A stretch of 64,000 nucleotides of DNA from Tholera decimalis. Taxonomy: Eukaryota > Arthropoda > Insecta > Lepidoptera > Noctuidae. The stretch spans positions 1,679,001 through 1,743,000 of the forward strand of contig OW964572.2 in the NCBI GenBank assembly GCA_943138885.2, written 5' to 3'. Position 1 is the first letter of the stretch; the number at the start of each line of letters is the position of its first letter. Positions 41,128 to 50,964 of this stretch are shown here, piece by piece. The notes below the pieces were generated by a model that was not told where the DNA came from, did not search any database, and saw only the letters and a list, made by a program, of their open reading frames with translations. Position numbers and translations under genes: made by a program.

Positions 41128-41172
41128 ACTAGCAAAATAACAAAATGAGAAAGTTTAAAAAACAACAAGTTT

Positions 41173-41295
41173 AGAAACAAGCACATTTTTATTTTTAAAA
41201 GTGACAAGCAGGCGGACCCATCCCATTTAAAAAAAATATGTTCAGTTGGGTCCCGCCTTCTTGTCACTTTTAAAAATAAAAATGTGCTTGTTTCT
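41173..41295. repeat. Foldback element with 48-bp arms
   Basis: Arms 41173-41220 and 41247-41295 are near-perfect inverted repeats (core CATTTTTATTTTTAAAAGTG) around a 26-bp loop. Probably a MITE. Confidence 0.75.
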
Positions 41296-41384
41296 TACAC
41301 TTCAGTTGAGCAGTCGGGTTTTTTAGATTTTTTAACTAAGTTTTTTTACCGTTTTTTTGTATTATACAAAAAAAGATAGTTGGA

Positions 41385-41470
41385 GCAGTAACTGCATCGT
41401 TGTCTAGTGGTCGCAAGCGTGACAGCTGAGCATAAAGTCTCGGGTTCGGTTCCCGGGTTTTTTCTGTAAG
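41385..41470 (+). mobile_element. tRNA-like SINE head
   Basis: 'gttgtctagtggtcgcaagc' (A-box-like) and 'gggttcggttcccgggtt' (B box) lie about 30 bp apart. Too irregular for a tRNA gene; likely the head of a SINE whose body runs into 41485. Confidence 0.5.
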
Positions 41471-42099
41471 ACATTTCTCAGTACTGCCCCCATTGTCATA
41501 ATTACAGTAAGTAAAAAAAAAATGAAATGTTGGGAAATCGCACTTTTGTTTTGAAATGTTTAAATTGGTGTATCTTGATAATTATAGGAGATAGCTTAAA
41601 TATTTAAACGGATAACAAAAGATACATGTTTGTAGATTAGTCCTCAATATAATTTATTTGTTAAATATTGATGGTTTTTTATTTTTATTTAATGAATTGT
41701 GTCTATAATTACCATTTCTATCAGCCCAACTAACACTTCCTTGAGCGTATTTACAGTAAGTTGGTAAGATACTGTAATTACATTGTTACAGTAAGCATAT
41801 CTGCTCACTGATATACATAAAAGTGGCTTACGGATTGGTTTTATTTTTTGTGAATTATACAAGTTATAAATAGAGTAACTATACTTATTGTGAAAATGAG
41901 TAGCTAAAACGCCATATTTAAAATAATGTCAATCTGCCGGAACATTAGTTACTGTAAATATGATAGTGAAAATACGAAATAAGACATAATTTTAATATAA
42001 AACAGTTAGTCTACTTACTGTTATTATTACAATGAACGATTGAGTCGTCTCAACATTTACGGTGATTGTGCTTATCGTAAATTTGTTAATAATGAAATA

Positions 42100-42415
42100 A
42101 TGATGTTTATTTTGCAAATGGGTTATAAGTAACACTTTTACACGTCATTTTTTTTTTTTCGTAAATGTAAGCTAGATGAGGCCAGTGTTTCCTAACTGAC
42201 TACTCTGAGAAGAAACACTGAAACAAACTCAGAGGTCAACGTCTCTTTTAAAGTCCATACAATGTGTAGTAATCAAATCATATGAGAGCCATGTAGGTTT
42301 ATGCCTGTGGCGCCCTTTAAAGGACAGAATCATACAGATTTGAGCAGGTCCGTCCAAACAGTGCAAGCATTTGTCAAATATCGTGTAGCTCAACTTATAT
42401 CTTAAGGAGCTTCAA
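42100..42415 (+). repeat. Dispersed repeat family D, copy 3
   Basis: Closely matches 21690-21985 from 'gtttattttgcaa' to 'aaggagctt'. Confidence 0.7.
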
Positions 42416-42548
42416 CGATTTGACGAACAATACCAAAGTTAGGACATTTGGGTGGGCCGTATAAAGCACTCAAACTGCCAGACTAATCATTTAGATATAA
42501 AAATATAGAAAAATTTTCCTTATAGGGCTTGATTTAAGGATCACAGTA

Positions 42549-42870
42549 AGGCTGCGTTTCCACCAGAGATGTGCGATGGAAATATGTCGTGCGAGGATGT
42601 CTAGCTGTGCTGTGAAAATATGTGGGCGTTTCCACCAAAGCTGTACGATGAAAATGTGCCTACGAGGATGTGTAGCGGAGCTGTTAAAATGCGCATTCCT
42701 CGCACACATCCCTCGCTTGTTTTGTATGTGTATATAAAATCTAGCTCCGCTGAGCCGTTTCCACCAGAGCTGTGCTGACCGAGGCGAGGTAAATGAAGCG
42801 ATTCTATTGGTTCTTTACAAACACATCCCTCGCTACGCATCCTCGCACATCTCTGGTGGAAACGCAGCCT
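42549..42870. mobile_element. 322-bp MITE with perfect 28-bp TIRs
   Basis: 42549-42576 and 42843-42870 are exact inverted repeats beginning AGGCTGCGTTTCCACCAGAG. Inside, 'tttccacca' and 'cgaggatgt' recur in both orientations, so the interior looks built from repeats of the end sequence. The minus-strand frames are not genes. Confidence 0.85.
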
Positions 42871-43099
42871 AATGTAAAAAAGTCATTACCCCAGTAACAC
42901 GACTTACTGTAATTATGACATCGGGGGCAGAGTAGTAGTCCGGAGTTTGAGAGTTGGCGGTGTGATACCCCGATGTTACGGAAAGCACGTTCAGCCATTA
43001 TTCCCGGCTGTCATTTAGACATCCTACAGATAGTCAGAAGCCAGAAAATATGACACTGGTCCGGCCAAGTCGGCGGTTATCGTGTTATACATTGTATAC

Positions 43100-43490
43100 T
43101 ACCTATATTATATACAAAGTGGAGAAGACAATACGATCATAAATTTACCATAGCCTAAATGATGATCTCCTGAGTCTGTACAAAAAAAATTAAGGATATT
43201 TTTTCTATTTTCATATTTTTGTATTCCTAATTAGCAGGGCCAAATATTCTGCGTTGAAGCACAATAAACTCTCACACCATGAAGGGTTTTAATTTAATTC
43301 AAAGCATCTTTCATTATAAAACGGCAATTTCATACTTTTACCTGTATTATTTAGATTATTTGAAAATAACAATTTTTTTTATTATTTTGATGTCTCATCT
43401 TATTTTATCCTCACTATAGTTTCTAAGATTTCTAAGCATTAGTATAGTCGGTGTTTTCATTTATTGTCGTATCATCTTCCCCACCTTGTA
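43100..43490. other. AT-rich stretch with nothing recognised
   Basis: No long frame, no TIR, no match seen elsewhere in the window. Confidence 0.4.
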
Positions 43491-43497
43491 TGTGTTT

Positions 43498-43600
43498 TTA
43501 TTAACCCAAAGGTTGACTGGTAGAGAATGTCTTGCTGCATTAAGTCCGCATTATATAACACCATTGTACATACATAAAGTTTAAATAAATAAATAAATAT
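43498..43600 (+). mobile_element. Jockey/CR1-group LINE 3' end
   Basis: 'aaggttgactggtagagaat', 'gcattaagtccgc' and 'aagtttaaataaataaataa' match the 3' end at 29090-29178. No coding part remains. Confidence 0.65.
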
Positions 43601-43739
43601 CCTACACAAAAATGAAAAAATAATTTTAAGTTCCACTCATGGAACTGGAACTAAAAAATATTTATATTATTGGGAGTCCCCCTTAGTTTTTATATTTGTA
43701 CAAATACAGCGCTTATAGAATACATCTAGGTTTATCCTA

Positions 43740-43860
43740 CCGAGTTTCAACTGTGTACTCCAAATAGTTACGGAATAAAATGTCTGTAACATACGGACAA
43801 ACAGACAGACATGACAAACCTTTAAGGGTTCCGTTTCTTCCCCTTAAAATGATTGCAAAG
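43740..43860 (+). repeat. Fragment of the 'GGGTTCCGTT' repeat
   Basis: 'accgagtttcaa', 'acggacaaacagacagacat' and 'aagggttccgttt' resemble the end of 50965-51240. Confidence 0.45.
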
Positions 43861-44790
43861 CGTCAAACTCGACAAAATGTTGAACAGCTCGACCAATTCC
43901 ACACTTTTTAAATATTTTCTCTATGGCATGAATAATGTCATCATGGAGAGAAAAAACGCAGAAAATACGAGAAAAATAACAAAAAATAGCCCATACAAGC
44001 AACTTCTAGCTGTAAAACATTACATTAAGTAAAAAAACATGAAACGTGCACTTTTTATCGGGGCAAAATTATATCTACGAATTTGCCACTCTAATTATAT
44101 TGCAGGTTATTGCTAGTAATAAATAAATTTCAAAGAGAATTTAATATTACCTTTATATCGTCAATTCTATCCCCGCAGACCTCTTAAGTACTCAAGTAGC
44201 ATGAAATAGGTTAATTTAATGCTTCAGGGCATCACTATCATTCTACTTTTTCCCACATCTTTGCAGATAAGCACCCTACTGGTATTGTTATCCATCCTTA
44301 GATAAGCCCGACTAGGCCCAAACTAACGACACGTCAATTAGAACCCGTCTTACCCCTTAACAGGACAGAAAAACCCCTTTGGAAACAGATTTACAGGCTA
44401 AACCAATTTCGTTACCCACGGCGAGCAATTTACTACAGGTAATTCTTTTTTCCCCGTTTCGACGTTCATTCTGTATGTGATGGAAACATTTTCATTTTCT
44501 CTGGAAATAAGTAGGTACTTCTTTTCGTGTTATCACTCAAAATATAATGAAAGCAAATGGAAATGTCGTAACACCAATTTTCAATGTATGTAGAAATGTA
44601 ACGGGCTTATTAAATAAAAACTCTTTAAAAATACCGAATTTCGAATTTCCGAATTTCGAAACTCCCCATTAATATTTAAACAAAGCAAATTAATGGTTAT
44701 AATAATATAATGATTTTCATACATTATTATAATTTTACTCTAATTAATTTACAATAATAATAATAAAGAGGTAAAATATGTTTATAATTA
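43861..44790. other. Stretch with nothing recognised
   Basis: Moderately AT-rich sequence without frames over about 60 codons or visible repeats, apart from 'gaatttcgaatttccgaattt' near 44640. Confidence 0.4.
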
Positions 44791-44812
44791 GTTTATAGGG
44801 GGTATTCTCTGG

Positions 44813-44965
44813 GGTGCGGGAATGTTCTAACGAGATACCGCGGCTCGGGAACGTGAGGGCAGTGAAGAAACAGGGTGGGTTTTTAGTCAGTTAGTCTGAT
44901 ACTCCCTTCCGTTTCTTCCAGAGTTCCCGCTCGGAGTCATTAGAATATTTTCCTACCAAAAAAAA
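44813..44965 (+). mobile_element. R1-like LINE 3'-UTR insertion with target duplication
   Basis: GAGATACCGCGGC, 'cagggtgggtttttagtcag', a hairpin and an A-tail. It is flanked by a 16-bp near duplication starting AGGGGGTA (44797-44812 and 44965-44980, two mismatches). Confidence 0.75.
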
Positions 44966-45123
44966 GGGGGTAATCTCCGGATCTAAAGATCCAATTCTAT
45001 AATTTTTTATTGGTAGTAAAGTGCATTATTTATGAGTGCTATAGGATATTAATTATTTCGAAATCCACGCGGACGAAATCGCGAGTGAATTGCTAGTAAT
45101 TAATATTTTTGTTTATGGGCATT

Positions 45124-45217
45124 AAACAATACAAGTATATAAGTATCTATGTGTCTATTTTCGACGTGTCGAAACGTCGAAAATAGGCATATAGGTACTC
45201 ATATACTTGTATTGTTT
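45124..45217. repeat. Foldback hairpin with 43-bp arms
   Basis: 45124-45166 and 45175-45217 are inverted repeats with a few mismatches; the core is GTCTATTTTCGACG. Confidence 0.7.
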
Positions 45218-45239
45218 CGCTGACTATTTTCTTCACGGT

Positions 45240-45420
45240 ATAAGTTTTTAAGCTAACATGATCACTAATAGTATCATTAAAATTAAACGGGATATTTACC
45301 AAGTGTGTACCGGATGAACTATTCATCCGTGATCACGGCGGCGCTTGCAACAATGCCGAAATATCGGAAACTCAAAACAATAAATACACATCGTAAATAT
45401 CACGTTTTAAATTCTACTGA
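45240..45420 (+). repeat. Foldback repeat family A, copy 2
   Basis: 'tttttaagctaacatgatca' and 'aaatacacatcgtaaatatc' match 510-610. It carries an extra middle part with 'gatcacggcggcgcttgc' that the first copy lacks. Confidence 0.55.
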
Positions 45421-45599
45421 TAATATTTTCTTCACATTAGTGTCAACGCTCAATATGTATTGTCTTTTTGTAATATTTTTTAGTGTATACGCCAATAGGT
45501 TTTAGTGAGCACGCGAAGATTATTTTTTATATTTTAAGCAAAACTGTTATACCTTGTTATACCTATCGGCTTTTTTTATGAGAAATATATCTATATATA

Positions 45600-45965
45600 T
45601 ATTTTTTATTAAAATATAGCCTGTGTTACCCGCGAATAATGTTAGCTTTATATTGGTGAAGAATGTTTCAAATTGGTGCACTAGTGGATAAACAACTAGC
45701 TGTGCTCCGCGATTTAACCCGTGTTCTTATGAGGAAAACCAAAAATCACTAAAATTGGTTAAGCGGAAGATTTTTCATACAAATTTTAACCCCCCTTTTC
45801 AACGCTTGAGAAGTTGTTTGTTTTTAAGTAGCCTATGTTAAACCGTCTTTAACTACATATTTTTATTCAAAATTTCATTCAAATCGGTGCTGTGGTTTAG
45901 CCGTGAAAGCGTAACTGACAGACAGAGAGACAAAAACATTTTATAATATGCATTATTATAGTGTA
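45600..45965 (-). repeat. Helitron-like 'nCTAGTT...ATAATAATGC' dispersed repeat
   Basis: 'caactagctgtgctccgcg' and 'aaatcggtgctgtggtttag' with 'gacagacagagagacaaaa' and an end rich in 'atgcattattatagtgta' follow the word order of a common lepidopteran repeat (compare 47954-48494). The Helitron link is an inference from the CTAG-type end. Confidence 0.4.
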
Positions 45966-46145
45966 GATAAAGATACAATTATACCGTTTTTTCCAGAAAT
46001 TGTCGAGTTAAGTACACCTTTGTAAGGCCAAGTGGAATAAGAGCTATAATTTAGATAGAAATGAATGGTTGCTGCTGAAATTACTAGTGTGCGAGATGTT
46101 CCATATTGGTTTAGTGATCAAACGTAGCTATTACAAAATATATGC

Positions 46146-46310
46146 GGCTTTTTTGGTGGAAAAATAATCAAATTACTGCTCCCACTCACAGGTGGGTGAA
46201 AAGGGAGTGAAAGACTTCTACTGGCTAAAAATCCACTCTGTGCCTTCAGTTTTCCTAGTGTTCCGGGGCCGCGCTATCTCGTTAGAACATTCTCGCAAAG
46301 AGAAGTCTAG
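46146..46310 (-). mobile_element. R1-like LINE 3'-UTR fragment (reverse)
   Basis: In reverse complement: CGAGATAGCGCGGCC, 'ccagtagaagtctttcac' and a hairpin, then 'tttgattatttttccacc'. Same family as 1317-1457. Confidence 0.65.
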
Positions 46311-46734
46311 AGTTTGTTACTTTAAAGTATTAAATAAAATCAGTAATTCGTTGACACCATGAACCCAATAACTGGTTTTTATCTTGCCTAGAGTTTAGGG
46401 GCATAATACCAATTGTCATCGATGCGGAAGAATTTTTTGCCTTTTATTGTATTTAAATTATTATATTATAATATTTTATTGTTATTATACTTATTTTTCT
46501 TTAAGTACCAGTTTAGGTTCGTAATCCTCATACCCGAACTGGGCCCGCGTGGCACTCTGTTAATATATTTTACTTTATGAAGTGACGCCCGTAATAATAA
46601 AATATTTTATAGACAATGTTCAGTGTTATATCTGCCAACATATTTCTTCGAGCTTGAACTACCCGGAAATATAGCAACTTAAGAAAAATAAATAAATAAA
46701 ATAAAATAAAGGATAATTTATTTTCTTCCACAAA

Positions 46735-46810
46735 TAAAAACTTTGAACTATTTTACAAAAATTACATTATTATAATAATGTAATTTTTGTAAAATAGTTC
46801 AAAGTTTTTA
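46735..46810. repeat. Perfect 76-bp palindrome
   Basis: Exactly self-complementary around 46772/46773, with no loop. Just outside, 'cacaaat' (46729-46735) pairs with 'atttgtg' (about 46845). Probably a foldback MITE. Confidence 0.8.
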
Positions 46811-47324
46811 TATAATATCATTATTATAATTATTATAATATCATTATTTGTGGGAGACTGGTGCCTAAACCAAGCCGAGACCTGTACTTTAGGATACCAG
46901 GGCTCTACACTCCAACTGAGGCAACATTCTTAATATTTTAACATTTATAAATTATTTACATGCTTTTTTTATGCTTGTGAAATATTCGGAAGAAAATAGA
47001 AAGTGAAGTGTAATGCGAGTTGGGTATATGTATGTGTGTGTACGTAAGTGTGCGTTTGTGTGTTGGTAATTAAAATAAAAAGAAATACTATAATCGTACG
47101 TAGCTTTTCCCAAATATGTCGGAGTTAGCTAACAGTCGAGTCGGATGCAACTGAGTATTAATTTGCCAATAGATGTGAGGCGTGCTTTAACACGGAAGAG
47201 AACTGTATTTTCTGTTCCGTGTGCTCAAACATTATCTACGTTCAAAATAATGGCGACGGATCATTACCTCTCACTATAATTTTTTCCCCTCCTTTCTCTA
47301 TTATGAATTTGATATGTATTAGTA

Positions 47325-47723
47325 TACAACATTTAATTTAAGGGGTATATACATACCAAGTGCATGGCTTCTTTGGATGATAAATTGATAACAAACGATA
47401 TGGCAAGGGTTTTGTAATCCTAAGTCTACGTATGTAGAACTTATCACAAATTCCAATACACTGATACCAGAGACCCAATTTTTCAAATTAAGAAAAACGA
47501 AGAGAATTATCGTGTTATTGGCAAGTGACATGGAAGGTTATTGACCCTCGTAGTGATGTGACACGTGTTGTTATGATTGGTATTCAAGAAATATATGAAA
47601 CCAATAATTTGGTATCAATTTTTTGAGTCAGTTATTTTGTGCTGAAATTGTGCATAGAGACTCCATACCAGATGTTGTCTTCAGCCCTTTTGGATAGATA
47701 TGGGGTTTCCGTTACACGTTGTA
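47325..47723 (+). mobile_element. MITE family B, copy 5 (full length)
   Basis: 399 bp from TACAACATTTAATTT to TTACACGTTGTA; matches 880-1260. Confidence 0.8.
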
Positions 47724-47950
47724 TATTTATGTACCTATTATATTTTGTGGTATGTATTTTATAGTATGATGTTTGGTTAGTATTATGTATGATGTTGTAC
47801 ACTGACAGCCCTAAGTCTATCTCTTTTAATTTCTGTCCATCCAAACGTTGTCTGTAAGAGATTGCCCTGTGCGATAAGACCGCCCATTGTACACTAGTTT
47901 TATTATTTGTATCCTTAAGTGTAAGATGTACAGTAAAGTATATAATGAAT
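47724..47950 (+). mobile_element. LINE 3'-UTR fragment ('GCGATAAGACCGCC' type)
   Basis: 'ctgtgcgataagaccgccca' and 'aagtgtaagatgtacagtaa' with a short tail are typical of a lepidopteran LINE 3' end. Part of it recurs at 48655-48705. Confidence 0.5.
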
Positions 47951-47953
47951 CTT

Positions 47954-48494
47954 TACTAATATTATAAATGCGAAAGTAACTTTGTCTGTCTGTGTTTTAT
48001 GCAATCACGCCTAAACTAATGAACCGATTTAAATGTTGGTAAGTTAATATAATTAAAAAAGTTTGGTAAGGACATAGTCTAGAGCCTGAGAAAGGACGTA
48101 GGTTGCTTTTTAATGCGGAAAAAGTGCTGTAGGTAAGGGGTTGAAATAGAAATTACGTCATTTTTAAAGCTAGAAGATTGAAACTTATTTTTTGACTTTT
48201 TATTAGAAAAATGTACAGACGCCAGCACATGAAGCTACCCGAAACTGTCAAATTTTCCCAATCAGCCTTGAACCTAATTTCTTTAACAATAAAGTTGAAA
48301 ATCTATTAAAGAAATTTGACAGATTGTTGTAGCTTGATGTGCTGGCGTCTGTACTTAAATAAGCTATTAGCAGTAAAATATTGTAAATAGCTTAGTTATG
48401 TACGAGTTTTATTTTCAAAATTATTAGTCTAAAAAATTAAAAATGCTGCCGAAAGTCACTATTCCGCGCAGACGAATTCGCGAGCACAGCTAGT
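47954..48494 (+). repeat. Dispersed repeat with a MITE nested inside
   Basis: It begins TACTAATATTATAAATGCG and ends CACAGCTAGT; the MITE 48216-48351 sits inside it. The family is among the commonest in Lepidoptera and its ends look Helitron-like (CTAG at the 3' end), but no Rep/helicase is present. Confidence 0.6.
48216..48351 (+). mobile_element. TA-flanked MITE family F, short copy 2
   Basis: 136 bp; TIRs CAGACGCCAGCACATGAAGC and its inverse, between TA dinucleotides (48214-48215, 48352-48353). Left 35 bp match the right end, and the last 100 bp the left end, of 48819-49886. Confidence 0.88.
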
Positions 48495-48514
48495 AATAAA
48501 TAATTTTTAAATGG

Positions 48515-48792
48515 GGCGACTGCCTATTTGACCTGCACAAGTCACAACCCAGTAACTGGGTAACTGGGACGATGTACAAATTAATGACACCCGAGACCAA
48601 CGGTTTGCCATGCTTTTCAAGGCACGGAGAAATCTTAATGCACTAAGATGACCATAAGACCGCCCATTGTACACAAGAAATAATATTATAATAAATAAAG
48701 AAGATGGTAACCCATCCACGGGCTGACCTCGGCCAGTGTTGCTTAACCTTGCAGATCGACCCGTGCGGCTGTTATATTCTAGTCATGAGCTC
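48515..48792 (+). repeat. Composite of dispersed repeats
   Basis: 'gactgcctatttgacctgc' and 'cccagtaactgggtaac' (48515-48570), a LINE 3'-end scrap (48655-48705) and the 'cacgggctgacctcgg' repeat (48715-48792) follow one another. Confidence 0.5.
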
Positions 48793-48818
48793 CTATTTAT
48801 TTATTTAAACTTTATGTA

Positions 48819-49886
48819 CAGACGCCAGCACATCAAGCTACACCAATCTGTCAGATTTCTTTAATAGATTTTCAACTTTATTGTTAAAGAAATTAGGTTC
48901 AAGATTGATTGGGAAAAGAACAATGGCAGGCTAGTATGGAAGTTTTGTACCGCTTTTAATTTTCGTATTTTGTATTGTTTTTATATTTAGTTAATAGATA
49001 ATATCGTCAATAAATAGAGTATAAATTATCCGATTTTTAGAAGTCTGGGTTCAAAAGTTATTTTATTTTGTTTTATGTATGAGAGGTTATATTTTGAGAT
49101 AGGTATATTGTAAGAAGACAGTTGACTGTCAATGTGGTTGTTTACAAACTAAAACGTTACCTACTTAGTCACTATTATTCTTTTTATTATTTATTGCTCA
49201 TATTAGTTGATCCTGTCGATGGTACGAACAGTCAAGATGTTCACAGAGTTTTAAAGACTCAGCTCAACTCAGCGTAACAACGTAATCAAATAGACTTAAA
49301 AATGCACAAACGAATTCATACACCGCAATTCAAAAACAGCAAAGACGCCATTGACAATGTCAATATCATCGTCTGTCACTTGTCAATAATGTCAATTTGA
49401 CAAGTGACAGATGATTTTCTTAAAATATCAATAAACCATAGTTATAGAAATTCTATATATAAAACCATTGCCATAGTCAAGCATGTTTGGATGTTGATTT
49501 CGATTATTATTTGCTGATTTTTTATCCGTAATTAAATAAAGAAACATAATGCATTAATATATATAATAATAAATGAGTATAATAAATCGTAAAAACGATT
49601 TCTGATCAAGTTAAATGGTTTTATTTTACGCATGGCAAGTTTTGAAAATGTGTATTGCGTTTATTTGTCAATAAATTAACGTTTAGTTATTTAATGTTAT
49701 CATTTTTAAATCCCTATTTTTTAATGTTTTCAGACTTCTAAACATTTAATAATTACGTAAAAAGAACTACTTTAAGGTCCTTTATAAATTCTCAATGTCT
49801 TATAACGAAACTTCAACTAAAGTGGGCGGTACAAAATCTGCCGTTTTTCTTTGACAGTGTCGGGTAGCTACATGTGCTGGCGTCTG
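48819..49886. mobile_element. 1068-bp TA-flanked transposon, parent form of MITE family F
   Basis: TIRs CAGACGCCAGCACAT (48819-48833) and inverse (49872-49886), with TA at 48817-48818 and 49887-49888. The flanks are also mirror images (CTTTATG / CATAAAG). No frame over 60 codons lies within, so it is non-autonomous itself. TA target use suggests the Tc1/mariner superfamily. A small hairpin (49368-49412) and a TGACA-rich stretch are inside. Confidence 0.8.
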
Positions 49887-49914
49887 TACATAAAGTTAAT
49901 AGTGTTTTAGGTTC

Positions 49915-50050
49915 TTTTTTTCAGAATAGGCTCGCGTTTGATATACCATCTCATCTAATGGTAAGCGATGATGTGTTCAAACAAACGCAGCAAAACATTC
50001 TCTACCAGTCAACCTTTGGATTAAAAAAAATCACTACCTATCGAGCTCGA
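49915..50050 (-). repeat. LINE 3'-UTR scraps, mixed
   Basis: 49920-49970 in reverse matches the 3' UTR of LINE subfamily 1. 49995-50020 ('attctctaccagtcaacc') in reverse matches the 43498 type of LINE 3' end. Confidence 0.5.
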
Positions 50051-50416
50051 AATAGAAAAGCTGACATATAAATCCTACATGATACAGACAGGGTCAACAA
50101 AAACAGGATGGAGGTGGCGGGGTACAGGAAGATACCGTCACTTAAATCTGGTGAAATACCCGTTAAAGACACGATAATCCGATAGCCGAGAATTGTGTGG
50201 AGTAGCCATGTATGTATAAAGGTTGGACAATTTAGACAGGTCGATTTTCTTTTGTTTATTTGGTTTTCCCTTAGAGCTATTAGCATTTGAAGAGAAGGTG
50301 ACGGACTTGTGATCGAGAGATTGCGGATTCGAGCTCCACCTTTAAAAGCCTTCAGCATTTCACTCAAAGGCAGTAAAAAATGACATTAATGACGCATAAT
50401 AAATTGATTAATGATA

Positions 50417-50883
50417 TTTTACGCTAGTCGCTTAGTGAATTACGTCGAGAAACTTCGACATAAATCTAGAATGTTCGAAACACTAATGCCATCTAGCGGC
50501 GAATAGCGGTAATGTGTATATCCAGTCGAGACACTAGCACCATCTAGCGACGAATAGCGGTACTATGTATCACAAATAGCTTCATAGAATTTTCTAGGCA
50601 TAAACAGTGAGTCGATTTTACAAGAATGTTCTCGAACTCATAGACTGAGGTATAAATAGAGCGCAAAGGGGCGCAGAGAGTCAGTCTTGTTACGAGGCGA
50701 ATACGAGATATAATCGAAGCTTTATCAGTGAATTTCAGTGCGATTTAAGTGTGACCTAAGTGTTAAGTGACAAGTGTTGTGGTGCGAATAATTGTGTAAA
50801 AATTTTATTTTGTGCTTAATTAAAGTGTTAATTTTGGTTTAATTGGCGTTAATTACTTCTATCCCGAACCCCAGCTCGTAACA
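50417..50883 (+). promoter_or_regulatory. Heat-shock-like promoter module, candidate solo LTR
   Basis: Four heat-shock-element-like inverted pairs (GAAacTTC 50449-50456, GAAtgTTC 50469-50476, GAAttTTC 50587-50594, and the full triple GAAtgTTCtcGAA 50624-50636) precede TATAAATA (50651-50658) and an initiator TCAGT (50681-50685, A at 50683), spaced 32 bp, ideal for RNA polymerase II. Two diverged direct repeats with CCATCTAGCG (50489 and 50542) lie between the HSEs. About 200 nt of leader-like sequence follow, with no ORF. The stretch ends CGTAACA and begins TTTTACG, a decayed TGTTACG perhaps, so a solo LTR is likely. It is inserted in repeat family D, which resumes at 50885. Confidence 0.65.
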
Positions 50884-50884
50884 A

Positions 50885-50960
50885 TATTAATTTCGCAGAT
50901 TGGTTAACACTTTGACACATAATTTTTTCGTTAATTTAAACAAGATGAGGCCGGTGTAAA
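50885..50960 (+). repeat. Repeat family D, partial copy
   Basis: 'ttaacactttgacacataat' and 'aacaagatgaggccggtg' follow 21705-21770 with changes. Confidence 0.5.
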
Positions 50961-50964
50961 AATA

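Larger units (their letters stand above)
35800..41132 (-). mobile_element. BEL/Pao LTR retrotransposon, RT-less, with target duplications
   Basis: On the minus strand: LTR 40385-41127, leader, gag, protease, integrase remnants, PPT, LTR 35805-36547. It is flanked by the 5-bp duplication ACTAG (35800-35804 and 41128-41132). The element proper is 5323 bp, well below the usual size of complete BEL/Pao elements (roughly 7 kb or more), because reverse transcriptase and RNase H are missing between protease and integrase. A SINE interrupts gag. It must have used RT in trans, or lost it after insertion. Confidence 0.88.
41483..42936. mobile_element. Element bounded by 'GTCATAATTACAGTAAG' inverted repeats
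   Basis: 41483-41512 and 42904-42934 are inverted copies of CTGCCCCC..TGTCATAATTACAGTAAGT. The word TTACAGTAAG also recurs inside (41749-41761, 41784-41795). The interior contains repeat family D (42100-42415) and the MITE 42549-42870 as later insertions. No transposase is seen. Confidence 0.5.

Noticed and set aside
42491..42840. Two minus-strand frames of 72 and 79 codons
   Set aside because: Products of the repeated GTTTCCACC/CGAGGATG words in the MITE 42549-42870.
50651..50885. Start of an hsp70 gene behind the heat-shock-like promoter
   Set aside because: No ATG-led frame with chaperone sequence follows in the next kilobase; known repeats begin at 50885.
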